Assembly (NCBI GenBank): GCA_903891395.1
Contig: CAITEM010000261.1
Coordinates: 1-23,483 of the forward strand
DNA from: an uncultured Hyphomicrobiales bacterium
GTDB taxonomy: Bacteria > Pseudomonadota > Alphaproteobacteria > Rhizobiales > Xanthobacteraceae
Direction: 5' to 3'
Length of the DNA stretch: 23,483 nt
Both the position numbers and the translations under genes were made by a program. Of this stretch, positions 7,671-14,021 are shown in pieces. Numbering within the stretch: the first letter of the stretch is position 1; every line of letters begins with the position of its first letter. The notes under the pieces were generated by a model. That model saw only the letters and a list, made by a program, of their open reading frames with translations. It had not been told where the DNA came from and did not search any database.

Positions 7671-7703
7671 GATCGCCGGGCCCAAAGCCCGGCGATCTTG
7701 TTT
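7671..7703 (+). terminator. Terminator of the full-length coiled-coil gene
   Basis: A perfect 11-bp stem GATCGCCGGGC/GCCCGGCGATC (7671-7681, 7687-7697), CCAAA loop, followed by TTGTTTG. The T tract is interrupted, so termination may be less efficient. Confidence 0.78.
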
Positions 7704-7761
7704 GAGGCGTCCGTATCAATCCAGCGCCAACGCCGCGATCTCATCAGCCACACGCCAATGA

Positions 7762-7962
7762 CTAGCCGCGCTTGCGCGCCAGCGGCACGACCAGAACCTG
7801 GTTGGTGTCGCAGGTGTCGCAGGTGTCGCAGACGTAGGTGTTGATATCGGTATGCAGCAAACGCGGATGCGGCTCGATGCCGTAAATCCGCGTGGCGCCG
7901 CCGCACTCATCGCACGGCGGGGTCGAGAGGGTGGTGGTGTGTTCTACATGGGTTTCGGTCAT
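7762..7962 (-). CDS. Small zinc-ribbon-like CxxC protein
   Basis: The 66-residue product has a CDEC pair at Cys17/Cys20 and a second Cys cluster at Cys45, Cys48 and Cys51. Between them are a basic/hydrophobic strand (TRIYGIE) and a strand HTDINTYVC, the order expected for a two-knuckle zinc ribbon. Related small proteins with CxxC...R..GIE.HP...D..TF.C..C are common in Rhizobiales and functionally unknown (my recollection). It has no signal peptide. The second knuckle is encoded by three exact 9-bp repeats, giving CDTCDTCDT in place of a simple CDxC. A perfect inverted repeat abuts the start codon on its upstream side. Overlapping frames in the same place lack any conserved pattern. Confidence 0.75.
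   Translation of the reverse strand: MTETHVEHTTTLSTPPCDECGGATRIYGIEPHPRLLHTDINTYVCDTCDTCDTNQVLVVPLARKRG
7804..7830. repeat. Three exact 9-bp tandem repeats inside the zinc-ribbon gene
   Basis: The unit GGTGTCGCA occurs three times head to tail (7804-7812, 7813-7821, 7822-7830). On the minus strand it encodes Cys-Asp-Thr three times, residues 45-53, exactly over the second metal knuckle. Confidence 0.95.
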
Positions 7963-7979
7963 AGCTTAGACCCTAAGCT
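7963..7979 (-). promoter_or_regulatory. Inverted repeat abutting the zinc-ribbon start codon
   Basis: AGCTTAG (7963-7969) and CTAAGCT (7973-7979) form a perfect 7-bp inverted repeat with a 3-base spacer, directly next to the ATG (7960-7962). It overlaps where the ribosome binding site should be. A TTGACA hexamer on the minus strand lies at 7997-7992, but no good -10 follows. Confidence 0.45.
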
Positions 7980-8127
7980 CACCCCAAGTAATGTCAACGA
8001 ATACTTCATAACAACTACAATAACGGCAATAAATACAACGCAATACTTTTGTCATCTGACTTAACGACAGTAATGCGCTCCATCGGCCGCACTTGCGCGC
8101 CATCAGCCGATTGAGTAAAAGAAGCAA

Positions 8128-8201
8128 GGAACTAAGTTCCAGCAATAGGCGTTGCTAATTCGACGGCCCGGGGGCCGTCTACTGGGAGCTCAGGAAGCTC
8201 C
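8128..8201. promoter_or_regulatory. Cluster of three perfect palindromes before the ribbon-helix-helix gene
   Basis: Three short perfect inverted repeats stand in a row: GGAACT-A-AGTTCC (8128-8140), GACGGCCC-GG-GGGCCGTC (8162-8179) and GGAGCT-N5-AGCTCC (8185-8201). They end 27 bases before the start of a ribbon-helix-helix gene, a family whose members often bind palindromes in their own promoters. They could be operators or, if transcribed, leader hairpins. Confidence 0.5.
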
Positions 8202-8228
8202 ACAAAGCGCGGTGCGATCGGGGGATAG

Positions 8229-8474
8229 ATGGATATGTCACCGGATTCACGAGGCGAACGACTGCAAATCATGCTGTCGGCCGAAGAGCTACAGGTCGTC
8301 GACGAGTTCCGTTTCAAGCAGCGCATGCCGAGCCGTGCCGCCGCGGTACGCGAGTTGCTCAAGCGCGGGCTGGCGGCCGAAGGTTTCTCCGCCGCCGTGT
8401 TCGGTTCCAAATCGTCGGATTACGGCGTCACCGGCGACTCGCCGAACGACGGCAACGGCAAGGCGCACAAATAA
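8229..8474 (+). CDS. Ribbon-helix-helix (CopG/Arc-like) small protein
   Basis: The 81-residue product fits the RHH fold: a short N-terminal strand RLQIML (11-16), helix A (about 18-30, SAEELQVVDEFRFKQ), a turn with MPSRAAA, and helix B (about 34-48, RAAAVRELLKRGL). Such proteins form dimers whose paired strands insert into the DNA major groove. The C-terminal 30 residues are polar and Gly/Asp/Asn-rich, probably disordered. No toxin partner gene follows, so an antitoxin role is not supported; a transcriptional regulator is more likely. The GGGGGA sequence just upstream is a plausible ribosome binding site. Three palindromes upstream could be its targets. The alternative start Met3 is also possible. 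Confidence 0.75.
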   Translation: MDMSPDSRGERLQIMLSAEELQVVDEFRFKQRMPSRAAAVRELLKRGLAAEGFSAAVFGSKSSDYGVTGDSPNDGNGKAHK

Positions 8475-8569
8475 ACCGGCGCTCCTGACCGCGATTTAAT
8501 GTTCCGACCGGAACGCCGGGCGGGACTTGGCGTTGCGCCTTGGGGGACGAACTCAAGGAGCACCAATTG

Positions 8570-8926
8570 ATGTCCATCAAAACGAAAGCACTCGCCGTCT
8601 TGACCGCAGCCCTCGTGGCGGGAAGTGCAAGCATGGCCTTGGCCCAATCCGGCGGCGCCGGTGCCGCAACAGGCAGCGGCGGCCTCAGTGGCAGCTCGAG
8701 TATGAGTGGCTCGCCGTCGAACCCCAGTACCGTCAACCCGTCTGCCGCGCCGAGCAGCACCGGCGTCAACGGCCAGCTCAACGGCGGCCAGGCCGGAATA
8801 AACAAGCCCTGCGGCAACACCGCATCGACGGGTGGCGGCGGCCTGACCGGCACCACCGGCATGGCATCGTCAACGACTCCCAACGCCAGCGCATCCACCG
8901 CGGGAGCCAGCGCCAGCGGTTGCTAA
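8570..8926 (+). CDS. Small secreted Gly/Ser/Thr-rich protein, unknown
   Basis: The 118-residue product has a clear signal peptide (SIKTK followed by a hydrophobic core, ending ALA-Q, cleavage near 26). The mature part is low-complexity Gly/Ser/Ala/Thr/Asn, with only two cysteines, one in NKPCGN and one as the very last residue; an intra- or intermolecular disulfide is possible. There is no folded-domain pattern. The start at 8570 is chosen over 8540 because AAGGAG sits nine bases upstream and the signal peptide starts there. It may be a surface or matrix-like protein, but this is only composition-based. A terminator shared with the converging VWA gene follows. Confidence 0.75.
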   Translation: MSIKTKALAVLTAALVAGSASMALAQSGGAGAATGSGGLSGSSSMSGSPSNPSTVNPSAAPSSTGVNGQLNGGQAGINKPCGNTASTGGGGLTGTTGMASSTTPNASASTAGASASGC

Positions 8927-8943
8927 TTCACGGCGTTTCAAAC

Positions 8944-8979
8944 AAAAGACCGACGTGTCACCCGGCACGCCGGTCTTTT
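8944..8979. terminator. Bidirectional terminator between the secreted-protein and VWA genes
   Basis: AAAAGACCG...CGGTCTTTT outer arms (8944-8952, 8971-8979) and an inner CGTG/CACG stem (8954-8957, 8966-8969) separated by one mismatch. T run on the right for the plus strand and an A run on the left, read as T on the minus strand. It overlaps the VWA stop codon by two bases. Confidence 0.8.
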
Positions 8980-10150
8980 AACGCACCAACTCCCGCATCG
9001 CGCGGTCGAGCCCATCCAATGTGAGCGGATACATCCGTCCACCCATCAATTGCTTCACCATTGAGATCGAATACGTGAAATCCCACTGCGCTTCGGGGAT
9101 CGGGTTGAGCCAGACCGCGGCGGGATAAGTCCGCGTCACGCGCTCGATCCAGGTGGCGCCCGGCTCGTCATTGTAATGCTCGACCGAGCCGCCCTGCGCC
9201 GTAATCTCGTACGGCGACATCGCCGCGTCGCCGACGATGACGACCTTGTAGTCGTGCGGATAGGTGTGCAGCACGTCCCAAGTTGGCGTGACGACAGAGA
9301 AGCGGCGGCGATTTTCCTTCCACACCTTCTCGTACAGGCAATTGTGGAAGTAGAAATGCTCCATGTGCTTGAATTCGGTGCGCGTCGCCGAGAACAGTTC
9401 TTCGGTCGCCTTGATGTGATCGTCCATCGAGCCGCCGATATCGAAGAACAACAGCACCTTCACCGCGTTGTGCCGCTCCGGCCGCATGTGGATGTCGAGA
9501 TAGCCTTTGTGCGCCGTGCCCTGGATGGTGCCGTCGAGATCGAGTTCGTCTGGCGCGCCCGTGCGAGCGAATTTGCGCAGGCGGCGTAGCGCCAACTTGA
9601 TGTTGCGCGTGCCGAGTTCGACCTCGTCGTCGAGATCCTTGAACTCGCGCTTGTCCCAGACCTTCACCGCGCGGCGATGCGTGCTCTCGCCACCGATGCG
9701 AATGCCTTCCGGATTATAGCCGCCATTGCCGAAGGGCGACGTGCCCCCGGTGCCGATCCATTTCGAGCCGCCCTGGTGGCGGCCCTTTTGCTCGTCAAGA
9801 CGCTTCTTCAGCGTCTCCATCAGCTTGTCCAAGCCCCCGAGCGCCTGGATCTGCTTCTTCTCTTCCTCGGTGAGGTATTTATCGGTGAGCTTCTTCAGCC
9901 ACTCCTCGGGGATCTCAACCTCGATGCCATCGCCGAGCATCTCCAGCCCCTTGAAGACGGTTCCAAACACACGGTCGAACTTGTCGAGGTTGCGCTCGTC
10001 TTTCACCAGCGTGGCGCGCGACAGGTAATAGAAATCCTCGACGCGGCGTGACGGCAGGTCGGCCTGCATCGCTTCCATCAGCGTCAAATATTCGCGCAGG
10101 CTCACCGGCACACCGGCGGATTTCAGCTGGGTGAAAAAGTTGACGAACAT
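8978..10150 (-). CDS. VWA-domain protein, CoxE-like/COG3825 type
   Basis: The 390-residue cytoplasmic protein opens with FFTQLKSAGVPVSLREYLTLMEAM, the typical N-terminus of a Proteobacterial VWA family that usually accompanies a MoxR-type AAA+ ATPase. A charged linker follows (about 75-130), then a Gly-rich segment (130-155), then a VWA domain from about 225. The metal-ion site reads FDIGGSMD (Asp237-Ser241), so the first Ser of the classical DxSxS is Gly. A second conserved stretch is VIVGDAAMSPYEI. Family members are thought to act with the ATPase as a metal-chelatase-like or chaperone module, but no MoxR gene is adjacent here. The start at 10150 is chosen because similarity begins at MFVNFF; the frame extends upstream to 10306 without recognisable sequence. 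It is divergent from the membrane-protein pair. Confidence 0.88.
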   Translation of the reverse strand: MFVNFFTQLKSAGVPVSLREYLTLMEAMQADLPSRRVEDFYYLSRATLVKDERNLDKFDRVFGTVFKGLEMLGDGIEVEIPEEWLKKLTDKYLTEEEKKQIQALGGLDKLMETLKKRLDEQKGRHQGGSKWIGTGGTSPFGNGGYNPEGIRIGGESTHRRAVKVWDKREFKDLDDEVELGTRNIKLALRRLRKFARTGAPDELDLDGTIQGTAHKGYLDIHMRPERHNAVKVLLFFDIGGSMDDHIKATEELFSATRTEFKHMEHFYFHNCLYEKVWKENRRRFSVVTPTWDVLHTYPHDYKVVIVGDAAMSPYEITAQGGSVEHYNDEPGATWIERVTRTYPAAVWLNPIPEAQWDFTYSISMVKQLMGGRMYPLTLDGLDRAMRELVR

Positions 10151-10305
10151 CCAAGCCCCGACGCAGCGCAAAATCCATATTGCGGCGCAGCCAATCCTAG
10201 CACGACCGCCCGCTTTCGCCCTAGCCCACGCGCCGCCAAAACGATAATCAAGACGCAACGATAAGAAGACAAGAAACCGGCACACGAGGCTTTGGGGGAT
10301 TCGCA

Positions 10306-11664
10306 ATGCTGCCGTTGCAAGACCGCGCCCGGTGGGCGGCGGCGATGGTGCTGTCGATGCTGGTCTTGAGCGCCCCGGCGATCTGGAATCATTTTCCGCT
10401 GTTGCAGTACGACACCGGCGGCTATCTGGCGCGTTGGTACGAAGGCACGTTGGTGCCGAGCCGCGCCGTGGTCTACGGCCTCATTCTCAATATCGGCGCG
10501 CCGTTGTCGTTCTGGCCGGTGGTGCTCGTCCAGTCCGCACTCACGGCCTGGGTCGTGGCGCTGATGTTGCGCGCACACGATCTCGGCGAGAAGCCATGGC
10601 TCGTGCTTGGGGTCATCGCCGCACTGTCCGCAACGACGACCCTTCCCTGGCTGACCGCGATCCTGCTCACCGATATCTTCTGCGGCCTCGGCGTCTTCGC
10701 ACTCTATCTGCTGTTGATGCGCAACGGCGCCTTGAGCGGGCGGGAGCGCGCCGGACTCATCGTCCTTACAGCTGTTTCCGCTGCGACCCACAGCGCCACC
10801 ATCGCGGTGCTTGCGGTTCTGCTCGCCGCCGCGAGCCTGCTCTGGCTGTTCGACCGCCCGCGCATGCCGGCCGCCAATCTGCGGCGCGGCGTTATCGCGC
10901 TGATGCTCGGCGCCTTGATGGTGTTTGCCGCCGACTATGCCGTCGCAAAGCGCGTCGCCTGGACACCCGGCGGCTTCGCATTGTCGTTCGGACGCATGCT
11001 GCAGGACGGCATCGTCAACAAATATCTCGACGCACACTGCCCCGATCCGGCGCTCCAATTATGCGCTCACAAGAACGAATTGCCGCGCGACGCCGACGTC
11101 TGGTTCTGGGGCAGCAAACTTTTCGACAGCCTTGGCCGCTTCGCCGGCCTCGGCAAGGAAATGGAGAAGATCGCGGTCGCCAGCTTGGTCGAATACCCGG
11201 CGCTTCAGATTGAGACCGCCGCCGTCGCCACCGCCAAACAGCTAGTCGCGGTCCACACCGGCGAGGGCGTCGTACACTGGATCTGGCACACTTACTTCAT
11301 CATCCACGATTTCGCGCCAAAGCTTGAGCCGGCGATGTGGGCGGCGCGTCAGCAGCGCGGCGAAATCTCGTTTACCGCGATCAACGCCCTGCAATATCCG
11401 CTGGCGTTGCTGTCGATGGCGTTGTTGCCCGTGCTGTTGTTGATGGCGCGCACTAACAGGATACCGTCCGACATCGCCGCACTGGCCGCCTGGGTGGGCC
11501 TCACGCTGCTCGCCAATGCTTTTGTCTGCGGCGCACTGTCCAACCCGCATGATCGCTACGGCGCCCGCGTGGTGTGGCTCGCAACCTTTGCCGTCGCGCT
11601 GGCCGCGCTGCGGGTTTATCGGCAGCGCACCGCGGTGCGCGGTATTTTGCCTGCGTCACCGTAA
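10306..11664 (+). CDS. Polytopic inner-membrane protein, unknown, tandem paralogue 1
   Basis: The 452-residue protein has roughly ten hydrophobic helices. After the first helix comes a loop with YDTGGYLARWYEG (Asp36), later PLSFWP (66-71), an intramembrane Asp (Asp123 in LLTDIF) and a His (His162 in THSA). A hydrophilic conserved block then spans 219-277, including TPGG, FGRMLQDGIV, YLD, CPDPAL, LP.DAD and WFWG, with two cysteines flanking the CPDPAL.LC motif. All of these recur in the next gene. The acidic loop after TM1 resembles GT-C glycosyltransferases, but that is only a topology argument. GGGGGAT lies about nine bases before the ATG. The gap to the next gene is 76 bp, so the two are probably co-transcribed. 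Confidence 0.8.
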   Translation: MLPLQDRARWAAAMVLSMLVLSAPAIWNHFPLLQYDTGGYLARWYEGTLVPSRAVVYGLILNIGAPLSFWPVVLVQSALTAWVVALMLRAHDLGEKPWLVLGVIAALSATTTLPWLTAILLTDIFCGLGVFALYLLLMRNGALSGRERAGLIVLTAVSAATHSATIAVLAVLLAAASLLWLFDRPRMPAANLRRGVIALMLGALMVFAADYAVAKRVAWTPGGFALSFGRMLQDGIVNKYLDAHCPDPALQLCAHKNELPRDADVWFWGSKLFDSLGRFAGLGKEMEKIAVASLVEYPALQIETAAVATAKQLVAVHTGEGVVHWIWHTYFIIHDFAPKLEPAMWAARQQRGEISFTAINALQYPLALLSMALLPVLLLMARTNRIPSDIAALAAWVGLTLLANAFVCGALSNPHDRYGARVVWLATFAVALAALRVYRQRTAVRGILPASP

Positions 11665-11740
11665 AAGGTTGAACTAAATCCGAGAAACTGCGTTGAGTGC
11701 ACGTTAGCAGCCGTACCGGCCGCATCGTGGGGCTTGCGTA

Positions 11741-13114
11741 ATGACCGACGTATTGCCTGCCGGTTCGACGCCCCGCCTGGGCGTTGCCGTCGCGGCCGCC
11801 CCGCCCCGACAGAACATCCTGGTCTGGAGCCTCGCCAGCGGCGCGATGATCGCGGCGTTGATGGCGCCGGCCTTGTGGAACGGCTTTCCGCTGATCTTTC
11901 CCGACACCGGGGGCTATCTGACGCGGCCGATCGAAGGCGCGCTCGGCATGGGCCGTTCTGCACTGTATGGCCTGTTTCTCTATGCCGGCGTGCCGCTATC
12001 GTTTTGGCCCAATGCGATTTTACAGTCGGCGCTTGTCGTCTGGCTGATGGTGCTGACGTTGCGCGTGAACAAACTGGGCGGACGCCCTTGGCTGGCGCTC
12101 GGTATCGTCACCATGCTCACGGTCTGCACCAGCCTGCCTTGGTTCGCCGGCCAGTTGATGCCTGATATCCTGTTTCCGGCCGCCGTGTTGTCGCTTTATC
12201 TGCTCGTGTTCCGTGGCGGGGCGCTTGGCGTGTGGGAAAGCCTCGCGCTTGTCGGCGTAATCGTTTTTGCCATCCCGAGCCACATGGCGGCGGCCGGCAT
12301 GTGCGTCGGCGTCATGGGCGCGCTGTGGCTTCTGTCGCGGATCAAACAACTGAGCCTGCCGCGTCCCAGGATCTGGCTGGCGACCGTTGCAGTCGGCGCC
12401 GGCGTTGCGCTGTGCCCGGTGTCGAACTTCGCCATCACCGGTAATTTCGCTTTCACGCCCGGCGGCTCGAGCTTCCTGTTCGGCCGTCTGCTCGAAGACG
12501 GCATCGTCGGCCGTTATCTCGACGAGCGCTGCCCCGACCCGGCGCTGAAACTGTGCGAGATGGAAGACCAATTGCCGGACGACGCCGACGGCTGGCTGTG
12601 GGGCGACAACACCTTCAACCGGCTCGGCTATCAGGCGTGGGAGCCGGAAGAAAAGCTGGTGATCCTGGCGACGCTGCAGCGCTACCCGTTCATGCATCTC
12701 ACCACGGCGGTGGCCGACACGCTCAAGCAGTTCGCCTCGTTCCAGACCGAGGTCAGCATCAACGATAACGAGCCGACCATCGCCACCTTCGGCGACCGCA
12801 TCCCGCAGATCTATCCGCAATTCTTGCAGGCACGGCAGCAAGCCGACAAATTCGACGTCGCGCCGCTGAACTGGCTGCACGTTCCCGTCGCGGCGCTGGC
12901 GATTGCCGGTTTAGCCGGCGCGTTATTGTGGCGGCGGCGCTTCGAGGTCGCGCCGGAAATGGCCGCGCTGTGTCTGACGATCCTGCTGGCGCTCGCCGCC
13001 AATGCCGCGATTTGCGGCATTTTCTCGCACCCGGTAGACCGCTACCAGAGCCGCTTAGTACCGCTCGCGCCCTTCGCTCTTGCGCTGCTGATCGCCCGGC
13101 GGCAACGCGCCTGA
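11741..13114 (+). CDS. Polytopic inner-membrane protein, unknown, tandem paralogue 2
   Basis: The 457-residue protein has the same architecture as its upstream neighbour plus about 20 extra residues at the N-terminus. Shared elements are FPDTGGYLTR after TM1 (Asp55), PLSFWPN, LMPDILFP (intramembrane Asp), SHMAAAG (His), and the long block TPGG, FGRLLEDGIVGRYLDERCPDPALKLC, LPDDADGWLWG, NRLG. Near the C-terminus both have a helix ending G.(F/L)S.P.DRY..R(L/V)V. Conservation of charged residues within or next to membrane helices suggests an active site or binding site rather than a structural protein. The product and substrate are unknown. GTGGGG precedes the start at 11741. No terminator is seen between the pair or before the next gene. 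Confidence 0.8.
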   Translation: MTDVLPAGSTPRLGVAVAAAPPRQNILVWSLASGAMIAALMAPALWNGFPLIFPDTGGYLTRPIEGALGMGRSALYGLFLYAGVPLSFWPNAILQSALVVWLMVLTLRVNKLGGRPWLALGIVTMLTVCTSLPWFAGQLMPDILFPAAVLSLYLLVFRGGALGVWESLALVGVIVFAIPSHMAAAGMCVGVMGALWLLSRIKQLSLPRPRIWLATVAVGAGVALCPVSNFAITGNFAFTPGGSSFLFGRLLEDGIVGRYLDERCPDPALKLCEMEDQLPDDADGWLWGDNTFNRLGYQAWEPEEKLVILATLQRYPFMHLTTAVADTLKQFASFQTEVSINDNEPTIATFGDRIPQIYPQFLQARQQADKFDVAPLNWLHVPVAALAIAGLAGALLWRRRFEVAPEMAALCLTILLALAANAAICGIFSHPVDRYQSRLVPLAPFALALLIARRQRA

Positions 13115-13216
13115 CCAGCCTGCCCCCGATAGCTCTCGGACGCGATTTGCTTTAATGAACCGGACGTGGAGGCCCGGCAATCGGCCGGAGTTCACACGAC
13201 ACTGGAGTTCAATCGA

Positions 13217-13957
13217 ATGGCCGACGCTGCCTTGTTACAACAACTCGCCCCCACCGGAAAACTGCGTATCGCGGTCGCTGTCGCGCCCTCACCGTCGGCG
13301 CAGTTCGCTATCAAGGATGGCGATACCATCAAAGGCACGGCCGTCACCCTCGGCAAGGCGCTGGCAAAAAAGCTCGGCGTGCCGGCCGAAGTCTTGGGAC
13401 ATGCATCGTCAGGCGAAATCCAGAACTCGTCCGCCGACAATAAATGGGACGTCGCTTTTCTGCCGGTCGACGCCGAACGCAAGAAGTTCGTCGACTTCGG
13501 CAATGCGTATCACCTGTTGCAGAGTACCTTCCTGGTCGCGCCCGGCTCGACGATGCAGTCGGTTAAAGACGCCGACGCCACGGGCGTCGGCATTGGCGGC
13601 GTCGCCAACACCGCGACCTTCCGCGCCGCCACCGCCGCGACGCCGAAGGCGACCCACATCGAATTCAAGGGCGTCGATATCGCCACGCAGGCCATGCTCG
13701 AAGGCAAGATCCAGGCGATCGCTTTGTCGCGCGAGTCGCTCGGCGGCGTCGCTACCAAAGTACCGGGCTCACGCATTCTCGACGACGCTTTCCTCAATTC
13801 GACCACGGCCGTCTGCGTGCCGAAGAACAAACCGGCGGCCTTGGCTTATGTCAGCGAGTTTATCGAGGAAGCGAAGGCTTCCGGCCTGGTGCGCAGCGCG
13901 CTCGACGAAATGGGCCTGAAATCGTCGATTATCGCGCCGGCGGGATTAAAGGGCTAA
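13217..13957 (+). CDS. Solute-binding-protein-like (family 3) protein without signal peptide
   Basis: The 246-residue product has the two-lobe pattern of amino-acid-type periplasmic binding proteins: GKLRIAVAVAPSP, then GTAVTLGKALAKKLGV, WDVAFLPVDAERKKFVDFGNAY, a lobe crossing at FLVAPGS, and a long C-terminal helix region ending in a regular helix. The N-terminus (MADAALLQQLAPTG) has no signal peptide or lipobox, which is unusual for this fold. The start at 13217 is preferred because TGGAG lies nine bases upstream; a longer frame from 13166 adds no signal sequence either. There are no ABC permease or ATPase genes next to it. It may be a cytoplasmic ligand sensor or an enzyme-like offshoot (inference). 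Confidence 0.82.
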   Translation: MADAALLQQLAPTGKLRIAVAVAPSPSAQFAIKDGDTIKGTAVTLGKALAKKLGVPAEVLGHASSGEIQNSSADNKWDVAFLPVDAERKKFVDFGNAYHLLQSTFLVAPGSTMQSVKDADATGVGIGGVANTATFRAATAATPKATHIEFKGVDIATQAMLEGKIQAIALSRESLGGVATKVPGSRILDDAFLNSTTAVCVPKNKPAALAYVSEFIEEAKASGLVRSALDEMGLKSSIIAPAGLKG

Positions 13958-14021
13958 GGTCCTTGCGGCGGACGGAGTCGCCCGTCAGAGTGGCTGCGGC
14001 AGCATGGGTGGAACCGAGCTT

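Noticed and set aside
7655..7910. Two other minus-strand frames overlapping the zinc-ribbon gene
   Set aside because: They lack the paired CxxC knuckles and conserved strand order, and their starts have no better ribosome binding site.
8229..8926. RHH gene plus the following small gene as a toxin-antitoxin pair
   Set aside because: The following gene has a clear signal peptide, a 95-bp gap and its own Shine-Dalgarno; it does not resemble any toxin.
12020..12880. A 286-codon minus-strand frame over the second membrane-protein gene
   Set aside because: Arg/Gln/His-rich composition is typical of antisense shadows; the sense frame has coherent TM helices and paralogue similarity.
13155..13919. 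A 254-codon plus frame overlapping the binding-protein gene
   Set aside because: Ser/Arg/Pro-rich composition with no pattern; the other frame matches a solute-binding protein.
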